Assembly (NCBI RefSeq): GCF_029227915.1
Contig: NC_079879.1
Span: 4,528,001-4,588,000, forward strand
Origin: Hydractinia symbiolongicarpus
Taxonomy: Eukaryota; Cnidaria; Hydrozoa; Anthoathecata; Hydractiniidae
Direction of reading: 5' to 3'
Length of the DNA: 60,000 nt
Shown here: piece after piece, positions 14,266-27,800 of the stretch
Layout: each line of letters starts with the position of its first letter
How positions within the stretch are numbered: position 1 is the first letter of the stretch
Program-made: the position numbers and the translations under genes
Notes under the pieces: generated by a model
Seen by the model: the letters and a program-made list of their open reading frames with translations, nothing else
Told to the model about the DNA's origin: nothing
The model's database searches: none

Positions 14266-16740
14266 TTGTAAAAGGCAAACATCATTTTGTTTCAAATTCT
14301 GAAGCGATCTCAGTTAATTATCGGCAATTAAATGTAGAGATATGCATTTAAAATATAAAAGTGGAAGATGCGATTAAAAGAAGTTAAGTGGAAGAGAGAG
14401 ATGTAAAACTTGAGGCAGAATTGTAAATTTTAGTTATCATATTTCATTTACTAGCTCTTTCTATTGCATCATTAAACTTGAAAAGACATTAGAATCAGCA
14501 TCAGTTTAATGATACATGCATTTTGGTAATTTAAAATTTGTATGCACTATATCAGGCGGGAAAACATTTGTCTTAATCTCGCCAAACAACTACATGAGAA
14601 AGGGCGTACAACTTCTTTCAAAACACCGCCCTCTTTGTAACTATCACATCGTGCGAAGGTCTTCGGATTTTAACTTTTACCTTGTTTTATATACCTTAGT
14701 GCCTAAATATAAAAAAGATGAAATGTATACAGAACTAGACCCTTATCCATTTTTAACATCCGTTCAATGGAGCCATAATGTAATCGAATAAAGACGATGT
14801 ACGTGCAGTTGTATCAGGCTTACCATATCAATGACAGGAGTTCAAGAATTCAAATCTTCAAATTTGCTACGGCTGCTTCTTTTAGAATCTTTGAGTTTTT
14901 GTACCATGCAGGGGAACGTTATAAACTCACAAAACTGTCTTTAGAATGTAGCGACTTACGTCAACCGCATTGACTGACTAATTGATAAATAGAAATAATT
15001 AGAATACATTGAAAAATAGTTGTATACAAAAATTGTGAAAGAATAATCTTGATCCATAGTGGTCTGCTTGATTGTGCATTAGAATAGTAGTAATAGACGA
15101 TGTTGATGTTGACGCCTAAATATGATTCTAAATGGCTAAAAGTGAAGAAACGTCTTTTGTAGCAGCCACTTGGGAATATATATCGTGTGAAGCAGAACTT
15201 ACATTCTCTTGTCACAAAAGGAAATTTCAGAAAAATCTAACCTGTTGCCTATATTATATCTAATCGCAGATAAAACATATTTACGTTTACGTCAACAATT
15301 AAAAAACGCATAAGCCTATCTCCCGATGTTGATTAAGGACAGAGCACAAAATATTACCAATGTTGTTAGACCTTAATTTTTTTATATTAGTCCACAATCA
15401 TGCGACGTTTATTTGATATTCTTGAAAAAATCAGCTCACCCCTATTGCAGATAACTTTATTTCAACTTTCTTTTTATTAAAGTAGTAACCTAAACTTGTG
15501 AATAAGTGTAGTTACTTTGGAATGAAAAAAAGAAAATGCAATCAAAGAAAAGAATATAACATATATATCCCTTCAGTAAAATATTTCTTTTAGTTCGGAA
15601 CTAGTATAAAATAGCATAATTCATGTTCGCACACAGGGCCATTTCCCAAACAATTGGTTGCGCGCAGATGCTTTTTTTGCGAATCTGGAATAATATTTTT
15701 CCCCATTGACAATTAATTGCTGTAAATCTAAGATTAAAAAAACTTTTAAGCGTCAATCAGTCATGCAAAGTGATCTGTTTATATAAAAACAAAACATAAA
15801 ATTTTTTAAACCCTTAGTTTGAAAGATTTCCACCACGTTGAGGTGTGCACAAAGTTCTTGTATATTACTAGTAAAGAGTGTATGAAAATTCAATGTGCCA
15901 TAAATCTAGGTGTTTGCAAATATGCACGATGAATTAAGGTACACATCAAGTTTGTGATGATTATAATTCGAAATGTTGATAATGTTATTGATCAGGGCAA
16001 AAGTGGTATAGCGCTTCCAGACTGTTGCTATACCATAATACAGATAACGATGCCTAGTGTCTGTCTTGTGTGTATTCTTATTTTACTATGGGAGAAGAAA
16101 ATATGCAAAAAAAATCTTTCTGTCAATTTTTTACAGCAACTATGTACGCAACGTGCCTTTCATTTCTCTGTTTAGCTAGCGACTGTAAGGCAATGTACTG
16201 AGATTAGGTAGAATAATGTTTAACCTGTGTAGCCTGTAGACCTTTCGCCAAGTCAATATGGTTACGTTAATAACAAAACGTTTACAGAAAAGCTTTTATT
16301 GTGTTACTTACCACATTTTGTGTTTTTTTCAGCGACTTTTCCTTGAAACTACTAGTCATAGTCACATCTCAAATTAATTCAAATCAATTAAGAAAAATAT
16401 TTTTAAATTATATAATCTGTCTAAAAAAAATCATTTACCCTTGATGTAGAGTCTTTTATACGCTGATTTTCAGAACTTAATAAGTACATGCCTTTTTTAC
16501 TTTATGCTTCAATCATTTTAGAAGTATACAAAGCTACTGTGTTCTTTTATGCTACTTTTGTAACGAATCATAACAAGAAGCCCTGGGCGCTCTAAGAATT
16601 TCCGCGCGCTACCAAAATATTTGATGAAAACCTGCTAATTCGTTGTGTTATTGTGCCAAACATTCGAAGGGGCTTGGTGCATGAACCTCTGAAGATAAAG
16701 CCCATCAGTGACATTATATCTTACAACAAACGCAAACAAA
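14266..16740. other. Intergenic, nothing firmly supported
   Basis: There is a 91-codon plus-strand frame at 14516-14791 with no recognised domain. Sequence around 14380-14500 is loosely similar to 20740-20850 (shared 'gatgtaaaacttgaggc..' and 'tctattgcatcattaa' blocks), suggesting an old dispersed repeat. Confidence 0.4.
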
Positions 16741-16779
16741 ACGAAACGTGTCATAATAAACTCACATTTTAAAAGAAAT

Positions 16780-17800
16780 TGCTAACAAAAAATACAGCCT
16801 ATCATTCATGGTTGAAAGTCTTGCGATTGAGACGTTTATGGTCTTAAACGGCATTAGTTGACAAAAAATCAAAATTTTGATGTAACCATCATTTTCAGCA
16901 TACTTTTTTTATTAACTGTGTCAATTTTTGTCGAAAATAAAGCAGTTTTAATTTTTGGATAAATTTTGGCCTGAAATGACATTTAGGTGACAAAAAATCA
17001 AACTTTTGTACCATCATTATTTTCAGCATACTTTATTTGTTAACCGTGCCAGATTTAGCCGAAAATGAAGTGGTTTTAATTTTTGGACTAATTTTGGTCT
17101 AAAATGGCATTTAGGTGACAAAAATCAAAATTTTGATGTCACCATTATGTTCAGCATACTTTTTTTGTTAACTTTGCCAATTTTTGTTGGAAATGAAGTA
17201 GTTTTAATTTTTGGACCAATTTTGGCCTAAAATGGCATTTAGGTGACAAAAATTAAAATTTTGATGTCACCATTATGTCAGCATACTTTTTTTGTTAACT
17301 TTGCCAATTTTTGTTGAAAATGAAGTAGTTTTAATTTTTGGACCAATTTTGGCCTAAAATGACATTTAAGGTGGCAAAAAACCGAAATTTTGATGTCACC
17401 ATCATGTTCACCATACTTTTTTTGTTAATTGTGCCAAAATTTGTCAAAAATAAAGTAGTTTTAATTTTTGGACCAATTTTGGCCTAAAATGACATTTAGG
17501 TAACAAGAAATCAAAATTTTGATGTCACCATCATGTTCAGCATACTTTATTTGTTAACTGTTCCAAATTTTGTTGAAAATAAAGTAGTTCTAATTTTTGG
17601 ACCAATTTTGGCCTAAAATGACATTTAGGTGACAAAACTCAAAATTATTATGCCACCATTATGTTCAGCATACTTTTTTTGTTAACTGTGCCAAATTTTG
17701 TCGAAAACAAATACCAATTTTGGCCTGAAGCGTCAATACTAGACTTCCCAGTAGTTAAGGAGCTTGGGTACGAAGTTTACATCTGTGACGGACCAACGTG
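16780..17800 (+). repeat. Repeat element with about seven tandem units of 125-131 bp
   Basis: Units begin near 16860, 16990, 17117, 17242, 17374, 17502 and 17631. Each carries 'caaaattttgatgtcacca', 'ttcagcatactttttttgtt', 'gttttaatttttggac' and 'ttttggcctaaaatgacat'. The flanks (16780-16860 and 17700-17800) are also found beside the inverted relative at 43005-43500. The whole is therefore a dispersed element with an internal tandem array rather than a simple satellite. It has no coding capacity and its superfamily is unknown. Confidence 0.75.
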
Positions 17801-20800
17801 AAATCCCAGGGTCGATTTTTTCTCAAAAAATGCTCTAAAAGAAAAAAACGACGGTTTTAAAGAATTTCCTACGCCTTCGGGCGCGGAAATTCAATTAAAA
17901 ACCACACAGCCTTATTTTAGAATTTCAGGTTATAGTGTTTTTTACCGAGAAACACCAAAGTACTTCATTTAGATAAAAAATAAATGCTAATGCGTCAAGG
18001 TAAAGATACGTCTGACAAATTTTTTTTATAAAAGATAACTAAGCCAATCAAAACCCTTTACTAAGCTTTGACAAGAAATTTAAAATGCATTTATAGGAAA
18101 AAATATTCAGTCACTTCGAAACTAACAAAAACAGTTTTATGATGAAAAGAACAATAAATCTTAAAAGGGGTCTGTAAGTCATTTTCCATGGCAAATACAG
18201 CTAGTCCTCTTTGACACCTTTTTTCTGGTTGTCGGCCAAACGTAAACCTTGATAAATTACGTGCCCTTGACATGCGGAGATGAAATCTATAACAAAAGTC
18301 TTTCTTGCTTTGAAGTGATAGCGTTAGATCTTTTTTAACCTGTTTCTTTTTAAAATACTTTGCATTTATAGAAATACTTCTATGTTTTAACATGGAAGTA
18401 TGTAACACGTTTCATTTCTTTTTTGAGGTATGTCTATATCCTTTAATTATAGGTCTTTGGCTTCAAATGTAGATTACGTGGAGCAGCCAAACAACTAGCA
18501 AGCTAGCTAGTTGTATTTATTTATTCACTTCGGCCAAGGTTTTAATTTTTCTCTGGTATAAGAGCTTTTTATCCTTATTATTGTTTCCTTTTGTGTTATC
18601 TCCACAAAATATTTATCATTTTTTATAAATCCAGTTAGGTAGCTACAACCGCTAATAAAATGTTTGCGACAGTGGCACTTTATTAATCATTTTACAAAGT
18701 TAGCAAATAACATGATGTCGCGAATCCTCCGTAGCTTGTAGGTTGCTACTTTTTGAGATGCTTAGGTTAGGTAAGTAGCGTTTAAAATGAGCTAATCACA
18801 CTTTCAAACATGTCCGCTTTACAGAATAATGCACTAAAATGACCACGCTGACATCAGCAACAATTAACACATTTGAAGAATTGAAATCTAACCAAATAAT
18901 CGAATAATCGTCTATATTAGTACTTGTGGGACCAACCTTTGAAATGTGACAACTAGTCCTAACATATCAGGGATATAAACAATATAAACTTGAGCAAGTT
19001 TTATAGTTTGTTTTTTTGCTTTGCTCACCATGAACTTTGTAACAACACACTGTAGGCTGTGTTTTTAACATGACAACTACTGTTGGATTTTTTTTAGGTG
19101 AACAGATATCCAAAGGCTTTTGGTAATATTTTTGTTCAGGATAAATTCCGAGAAACTTTTAAAACGCGTCGACGCATGAAAAAGCCCATCGCTGTAACTA
19201 TACTACATGCCTTTGCGACATAATTTGTGAACTGTTCTTCAAACTTATCCGCAAATTAAAAAAAGCTAAGAGATTTTTAGTTGCCAAGACATGAGCTAAC
19301 AAAGGTTATAGCCTGATTTTTTTATCTTCAATGCTATAACGAAGCTTTACGAATTCAGTAAGCGACTTTAAAGAAAGAACCTTTTCGCGAAAGGAATTTC
19401 TAGAATTTTCGGACAAAATGACAAGTTAGCTCCCGCGAATATTTATGAAGTTATGTTAAAATATACTTTTTGAAAATTAAAATCTCGCGATTTTATTTTA
19501 TCTTATAATATCGTTTATCGAGAAAAAAAATTATCCTTATTTTAGGTGGTTACATGTTTATTGAAAGACAAAAGCAAAAAATATACTGTTTTCTTTGTAT
19601 ATATAGTTTGACTTTCTGAATCAAATCAAAAAATAATAATAAAAATAATAATAATAATCAGGCTATCACCGATCGTGAAAGTTATTTCTCGCAAAAATAG
19701 GAAAGGAAATGCAAAGAAAAGCTAGCTAAAAAAAATTGCAATAACAAAAAAAAATGTTGGTTTAATTGATACATTCTTTGGAAATGCTTTTTAAGATAAT
19801 ATCAATTTTCTATGAAATCTACTATTTACTACTTTATAAAATAATGTGTCAGCAAAAAAATATATTATCTTCCATTTTTTTAAAAACTGTACAACAAAGG
19901 TTTTGAAAGTTTTATTAGTTTCAAACGTTTAACATCTCGGCTTCTCGTTTGTCGCTAAACTAACCAGTGGGCCGAAAATCAAAAATTTTATTCATAACCT
20001 CACTGTTAATCCACTTCTTAAGCTACTGATTTTTATTTAGTCAGCTAAAAAGTTATAATTAACGTCTCTGAGCTTAGGCATTAGCTTAGCATGAAACCAG
20101 TGGTTTTAAAGCGGGTCACACACACATTTGCTATCTCATCGTTATAATTCTGTTTTTTGTATTTCATTACAAAAATCATTGCTTACTTTCTTTTGGTTGG
20201 CCTAAATTAATTTTAATGGACACAACAGCACTTAAACATACACCCATCTTTCGACTGAAATTGAAAATAAATCGAGAAGAGCGTTGTGATTTAAACACTT
20301 GTTGTAATCAATCGTTCTTCAATTCCCTCTTACTCCTATAAATATCTTACAATTATTTTGGATCTCAGGATTTGCAACATATGCATTGTTTGATAGGTCA
20401 AAACAGGTAGGATAATAATTATTGCTGATGGGAACGATAATATAGGACGTTAAATTTTCTCCAGGGATTTAGGGGTGTTACAATTCAAATGGGACGTGTT
20501 AGGGATGATTTCATTTTGCATTCAGCATGTTTTGTGAAGCTGTAAAGAATAAAAATTACAATACCTTTGACTAACTTTTGTACTGGGAAAGATCCTTTTT
20601 AAGTTATGTTAAAAAAGTGTGAAATGAGCGATCTTTAAAGTCTAGTGTGATGAGTGTTTAATTCACCATTTTTTTACCTTCATGTTCATCAAAAAGCGTG
20701 TCAACGTTTAAAAATTTTAAATAGACATAACTGAAGGAATGAAAGAGGAAGATGTTAAATTTGAGACGGAATGGCGAGTTTCAGTTGTCAAGTTTTTTTC

Positions 20801-22158
20801 TATTGCATCATTAATGTTGACAAGACGTCAAATTAACGTCATTTTGATGACAGGTCACCCAACACATCTTTTCTATTTTAAAATAAGAAATATTTATTTT
20901 TAAACATATCTTTGTTTCATTTTTATTTTAGACAACTTTAGTTTTTTTTACCAAAGACTTTTACCAGTAGCTTGTGTTTTATTGAATTTATTGCGATTTT
21001 ATTAGAATACTTTATAGGGCAAGTTTTAACATACCACATCAAGTTAAAAAATTTATTTTCCCAGTATATATAAAATTACGAAAGATAAACCAGAGGTCGA
21101 AATTAACAGTTATGTATGAGATGCAACGTAAGAATCAACGGCGAATAAAAACAAACACAGAGACTGCGCCACACATTTAAAAGCAGCTGCTGATAATAAC
21201 GCATACTTTACTTCAGCAAGCTGTTGTAAACTGAAGCAGAAGTTGGCTGCTGTTGTCTATGACGTTCGATGTGGAAACCAAGCCGTATTAAAAGTTGACG
21301 GGTGAAAAATTTAACAATATTTTCCTGTAGACACTCAATTGTTTAGGGCTATTTTAGTTAGATGTTAGAGCAGGCAGTTTACAGGCTCAAGTTTTATCTC
21401 CTTGCTTTAAATGCATCAAGAATAATTTAGTGGATAATTTTGACTTCGATTTGCTGTAAAGTGCATATGGACGTTAGATGTGGTTTAATTTTGAAAATCA
21501 TTGACCTTCCGCTGTTGTAATAGGATTTAAGGTTATAGAAGAACTGAAAATTGAACATTGCGAAATTAATTGTGGGGGTTATTATCCTGAGGTGGTATCT
21601 GTTGTTTTATACTGACTATTGCTACCTTGTTGGTTACCTTAATGCATGGCATGTTTGTTACCAAAAGGCTTCCTAGGCAATATGTAAATAAAAAGGTTAT
21701 AATACAGGCCCGATCGAACAGAAAAATCTAGCCATATAAATAATGTATTTTCTAAAGATGTCATTGATACTCTTTTCTTCTATGGTATGACTTTTTGACA
21801 ATTCACATGTGAAAGTTATCGTAGTATATATTTCAGTAATTCCGACGATGACGATTGACGTATATGAATTTATCTTTTATATAACAACTAGGTCGTGACG
21901 TTAAAGTAAGTAAGTGAAAGTTTTACCATCTCCAACGAATTTTATGACAATCAAGAATTAGAAAAACAATTTGCGTTTACGTAAAAAAATGCTCTAAACT
22001 TATTTTGAATTGAGACAATGTTCATGTGTAATAGTATGGGAGTTGAAATAGTATTTGGATCTTTTTATCCGCACATTGTACAGATTTATCCTTCTCGTTT
22101 CACACAAAAATCATCCTGAAAATTAACGAAAATTAAATCCGATTTTTGCAACTATAAA
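17801..22158. other. Intergenic with AAT-rich microsatellite, no gene seen
   Basis: There is an (AAT)n-like microsatellite at about 19628-19659. A 105-codon minus-strand frame at 18091-18408 has no recognisable domain. Nothing else was supported. Confidence 0.4.
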
Positions 22159-22159
22159 A

Positions 22160-22395
22160 CAGAGTGGCGCGTACCCTAGTGGTTATCACAAGGTCTGTGG
22201 TTCAGTCCATAGCGCAGGTATGTTTAGCAAGTGCCATTACCACAGTTAAGGGTCAACACATGCCATGTGTAAGAAATTGGATAGGCATTGCCGGTGTATA
22301 CTTAATAATGTATACATTTAGAGCACAGGATCCTGTATAAATATTCCGAATAATAATGATAATAGTAATAATAATAATAATAATGTTAAATAATG
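22160..22395 (+). mobile_element. tRNA-derived SINE (plus strand)
   Basis: The head has an A-box-like block (taccctagtggttatc, 22172-22187) and a B-box-like block (gtggttcagtcc, 22197-22208). An unrelated body of about 140 bp follows, then an (ATA)/(AAT)n tail at about 22350-22386. The body differs from the SINE at 13965-14262, so it is a separate family. A single intact pol III tRNA is not present. Confidence 0.65.
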
Positions 22396-23600
22396 TTAAT
22401 GACAACAACAAAGTGACGATACAAATGACTCTTACCTGATTCTACTGTTTTTCTTGTGCGTGTAAGCGAACTTTCCCATATTTTCTTATTTTTAATGTTG
22501 AAAGCAGCTTGACAAGTCATAGAAGCTTCATGTCAATATTTAACTCGATCAAATTAACCAATATCGTTGTTTTAGTTGACGCGCATGCGTTGTTGGCATT
22601 CGGTTGCTTAGAGCACAGAAGATACGTTTCATGATAAACAGATTTGACAACGATGACTTGGGAAAGTGTTGTATATTCCCATGGTTTTTCGAGTTTGCAA
22701 TTATTTATCATCTTCTTAATCTGGTTCACTAATTTCGGGTAATGTTTTTGGTTATTGAAAACTTCACAAACTCGGTGAAAAAGTCTGATTAAAAATTGGA
22801 TGTTTGTTTGTTCAACATATCAGAAGTGATTTCTAATGACAAATCAATCCACCCTTCTGTTTTTCGTGACAACGCAAAAGCAGGTTTTAACTTCGTGTGC
22901 ATTTTATTGTAACCATGTCATCTGATTATCATTTAGCATATGCTTTTGTTTGTCGAGTAGCAACTACTCTGGTAACCTGATTGTATGGGTGGAACTTATC
23001 AAGAAGAGGCGGGAGTGGGAAAAGGTCGATACTTTGACACTTCTTTTTGTATTCCTGTTTTAAAGACTTCACTTCTCAAACCTACTGAAAATTACCTTTG
23101 GGGCGGTTCTAATAAATATATGGTCAAATTATCTGTTATTTGGTGGTTCCACCTTTTTTCGCGAAATTTTCGCAAATTAATTGTTCCAATTTTGCCCAAC
23201 TTGTATTAAACTTTACTATTAGGTCACAAGGATTTGCAAAATTGATTGTAAAATAAGTAATGCTCAAAATGAGAACAACATAAGAACACTTTTAGGCTAA
23301 GCAAGTAAAAAAGAAGAACACTTCATGACGAAGCCAAACTTTTGCGGTTCTTATATATCTATGAAAACTGTATTTATTTATTTATTTATTCATTCGTTCA
23401 TTCTTTCTTATAAAAAAAGAAGCGCTTAGAAGGAAGAGAAATACAGTATTATTAAAAGTGGAAGTCCTGCTTTTTAAATCACGGAATTAAAACTCAGCGA
23501 AAAATTAATATTGTTGATTGCGCAAAATAAAACGTTGACACGTAAGTCATGTAAAACGTTTTTTTGCAATGCAATCAAAATTTGCATTGAATACTACATT
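22396..23600. other. Intergenic with TTTA microsatellite
   Basis: There is a short (TTTA)n tract at about 23370-23392. ORFs of 70-74 codons here show no domain or splice support. Confidence 0.4.
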
Positions 23601-23601
23601 G

Positions 23602-23715
23602 CAGGTTGCTCACACTCCAACATCGCCCCCAGTATCTTGTCACCCCTGAGCCCTTATTACAAAGTCAACAAGGCAAAATGCCCTGGGAAAAAGGTTGGCG
23701 TGTGTGAGCAACCTG
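23602..23715. mobile_element. 114-bp MITE with about 20-bp terminal inverted repeats
   Basis: The left end CAGGTTGCTCACACTCCAAC and the right end GTTGGCGTGTGTGAGCAACC-TG are reverse complements apart from one indel/substitution next to the CAAC block. They enclose about 70 bp of less AT-rich, non-coding DNA. This is a miniature inverted-repeat element; no clear target duplication was seen. Confidence 0.65.
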
Positions 23716-24860
23716 AAGAGTCTTACTTCACATGAAAAAATTAAAAGCGTTGGCGGAATTGAAAGCACATGTTATTTGATTTCATAGTATTACGGAAGTG
23801 ATTCTATGCTTACAGAGTGATTTGCAACTCCGCATGCAAATTATTTATACTCCCTCGCATGACATCATATTGAAGTGAGGAATGTATGTTACGGCACGCA
23901 ACTAACCATGCTTCTGTATATCCGATTGCGCAATACTATCAGTATGATGCTACCAACTCGTTTCCAGACCTTTTTCGTCTCCTTTACGTCACGTTCATGG
24001 AGCCGAGTTGGTGTATTTTCTGATAAGCACAGAATGCTTGACAACTATATTGATTTTCATTGTGATCTATTAAAACTATGAAAGTGCTGAAATTAAGGTT
24101 GGTAAGTATAAACATAGTTTATTGTCGACCTGAAATAGATACTAGAGTAGCACGTTCACTTGAACATAATATTTGGGAAATTGTCAATATCGTGGAATTA
24201 AGGCGTGTCGACGTGAGTAAAAATATCCATCATTTATACAAAAATCATTTAAATAACGCGAATCAAGAAATATATTTTTTTTTTTTTTGAGAATGAGTGT
24301 GACAACAAGTTTCGCTTATTGTCTTCAAAATGTTTTTGTTATCAGCCGCTTTTTTATTCTGCTGACAGGCTGTCTTAATCATAGTAGGTGAATTGACCTT
24401 ATCAGAATGATACTAATTTTCTTTTTTGCGTTAATTAAACAAGGAGCAAATGCGCGTGATTTTTGTATTGAAATTGCTAGAATATATTTTTAAACTTTAA
24501 TTATAATTTAAATTAACTAGTAACTTTCTTAATGTCCTGTATAATTATGTCACATATCCATCAAGAGCATTTAATTACCGCAGATTTTTAAATTCGCCTT
24601 AACTTTTGTGCCTTGTTGCTTTCCTGGAATAAAGTAAATTCTATTTCAAAGAGTTTCAGGATTTCATGCATTACTGGCTACCCTATTTATTGTAGGAGAT
24701 ACTGTCGCCCCAATAACTGAATTTCAATGCTACAAAAAAAGCACTGTTAATAAAAGCCAATCTAAATAGGAGACAACCCAGGCTAGAAAATACACATGCA
24801 TTTTTAAAAAAGAGACTTTCAATTTTTTTATATATATTATATTCTTGTGAATCGGAGAGC
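23716..24860. other. Intergenic, 3' of ENTPD, nothing recognised
   Basis: AT-rich, with short unsupported ORFs and a T10 run near 24280. Confidence 0.4.
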
Positions 24861-24867
24861 TATTCTA

Positions 24868-24873
24868 TTTATT
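24868..24873 (-). terminator. Polyadenylation signal of the ENTPD gene
   Basis: AATAAA on the minus strand lies about 26 nt past the ENTPD stop codon. It is the canonical hexamer and is correctly placed for 3'-end formation. Confidence 0.6.
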
Positions 24874-24898
24874 GCAGACAACTTGAAAACTGTTTTTA

Positions 24899-27800
24899 TC
24901 ACATCTCGTACCTTACATCGTAAGGAACGTTACTGGTCACAGGTAACACAGTGACGTCAAAGTTTCTTGAACCACTGTAAACTGCTGACGTCCTGCTGAA
25001 TTTGCGTATCTTTCGACAGTATACAACAAGAAACACAACAGCTATCGCGGCACATATAAATAAGATGGGATAAAAACCTTCACGAAAGATAATCCATAAG
25101 CCACCATATTGCTGTGCTTTTACTGTATTTTTGTCTTCCAGCTTCATATCTCTGTGGTTAAAAAAAACGGTATGGAAAATCTTAAGGTTGAAACGTACTA
25201 TATAATGAGCGTTTGGGAGAAATATTTGCAATCATCGCGATCAAAGACGCAGCAAGTATGCATCTGATTGGACAGTCAGTTCATTAAAAAAAAAAGTTAA
25301 AAAAAGTCGTTACCTTAACGGCATAAATCTGGTTCTGTAAAGGATAGCACCCAATGTCCATTGCACTTCCTTTCCATGAATGAGTTGTACAGTGGTTAAT
25401 CCTTTAAATTGTCTGGGAAAGTTGAGTCCATCATGAAGAACTGACGTCATCCATGCAGATTTAAAACATTGGTATCTAAAAATTATAGGTTAAAAATTGA
25501 TTCACTTAAAAAGAAAGAATGGGATTGTATATAATATCTATTTAAATTAAGGAAAGGTTGACTGCAGATGCTTCTCATTGTATTCAGAAAAAGCCAAACA
25601 AAGAAGGAATCTTGTTCGAAAAATAGCCATTAGTTATGCAGCAAACTTAGTGTGAATTTTAATCTTGTTCGAAAAATAGCCATTAGTTATGCAGCAAACT
25701 TAGTGTGAATTTTAATCTTGTTTGAAAAATAGCCATTAGTTGCGCAGCGAACTTAGTGTGAATTTTAACTGATTTCTAATCAAAATGCATGACCAAAAAT
25801 ATAAGTACAAATGTTCAGACATTTCAAAAATTTATACTGACACTAAATTCCAACCTTTACTAAAGCAATTACATCTCATGTATTGCTAAGATTTCAGATA
25901 AAACAAATTTTTAACACAATATTGTGGTTGTAGTGTAAATAATAAAAATAGTTAATATTACTTGAATCGAAAATCGTCTGCTTTTGGATAAAAACCCATT
26001 GCGTAATGACGTTTCAACATCGACCATTTTGTTCGACAAAAATGCTAAAAAGATTGTAGACATTGTAGTTTCGTTCTTTTAACTTTTGTAGTAGAATTTT
26101 ACAATATACATTGAAGGTAGCCTGCTAACTTCTTGTATATTATAAAGTATCCGTATTAAGTGCAAACTCTTTGAAAATGGCAACCATGCCTAATTTAGTC
26201 AAAAATCAAAACAGCTCACCTTCTCCATTCTTGTTCTAAGCAGCAGACACTTAAAATAAGAACGCTAACTGAAGGTATTACAATAACATACCTTGGCAGC
26301 TTTTTCTAACTTTTCTTGATCATACTTTCCACCAATTCTCAAAACATCATTCGAAGAATACCAGAACTCCGAAAATCCATAAAATTCTGCATTTCTGTAG
26401 TCTATCTCGGTTTGGTGTACTCCATTAAATGAACAAGGTGGTTTTAGACAATGACTTGTACTATTTATAAGCGGTTGTAAAGCCTTTTGACATTGACTGA
26501 AGTCACCATTGCCAGTAACTTTAAACTTCGTTTTGTTGTGTTCTTGCTCGTCCACCATATCTGTTGGCAAGCAAACGTCAATAATTGATTCATGCGATCT
26601 AAAATGAAAATGCAGCTTTTGAATATATCTAAAACTGAAATTTCTGTAAATTGATGTTTTTACACCAATCAAAATAAAAAGAATTTAACATGATAATTTT
26701 TAGTCATATTTTTTTTTAATCCAATATTTTCCTACCTTATTTTTTCTTTGTTTTTATCATATAAATGTTGAATATATCTTTTTCTCGCCAGGTCGGTACC
26801 ATACCCCAAAAATGTTGTAACATATATTTTGTACTCATGTATAGTAGCGTGCATATCGCAACCAAGATTAATAGTAGCACCCAGTTCAGCTGGTACAGAT
26901 TGCTGAAACAGAAAAAAAACTGGTCTACAGCTTCACACCTGTATCAGGTTGTACCTTAAGAGGAACCCGAGGTATAACATGATGTTGGACTTTTATACAA
27001 GTACGGCCAAACGTTGTTTAAAGTTCGCACGATTTTGCTCTCGTACGTTTTAAACTTTTTAAAAGTAAAAGAAACACGAGAGGTATGACCAATTGCTTTC
27101 TCTACACTGGGGTATATTTTTTGTTCAAAATATGTCATAAATGGCAACAAGTAAGGGCAATATAAGTTATTGCAAAAATAATCTGAAGCTTGGATCAAAC
27201 ACATCAAACACATACTCACATTTTGTGCAACCTCGTATGCAATTTGAAGAGAGGCTCCACCAATCTCGATTGTTCCGACAGTTTGTTTTCGTGAAAAAGG
27301 AGAAACAGTATTCGCAGCAGTCGTTGACAGGTCGTGAGTGTGGTCAAATCTACCCAAAACGTAATTTGTAGCTATCCAGAGGTATATTCCTATAAGTGAA
27401 TGATGGTGTTTTATGATACAACAAAAGTAAGATATAGTCTTTGTGAAAATCTCTAGTAAACAAAAGATAGAAAGTAGTTAAAGAAGATCGAACGTCATTT
27501 TTTTTAGTCCTAACCATAGTAACAATACCTTAAAAACATAAAATTAGTCCCAAAAATACCAAATCGTTTTAAACTACAGTCGACTCATTTACAGTTGCCA
27601 TACATTTCACATTGTCATGGTTCTCTTGTTATTCTTACAAGACTAACATCAAACACCGTGATGATAACTTTCATTTTCAAATACAAATAGCAACCGCAGT
27701 GAAAAGAAAAAGTAAAAAAGATTTTTAGATATTAACAACGTTCTAACTAACTACGTTAAAATCTTTAAAAAAATATTTTTACGTTCGTTCGTCCACACAT

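Noticed and set aside
26190-26250. Possible ENTPD exon with GTGAGC donor and a C-C-L-E-Q-E-W-R-R reading
   Set aside because: The phase does not fit exon 5. The segment 25962-26044 supplies the expected HFCRTKWSML continuation with correct borders.
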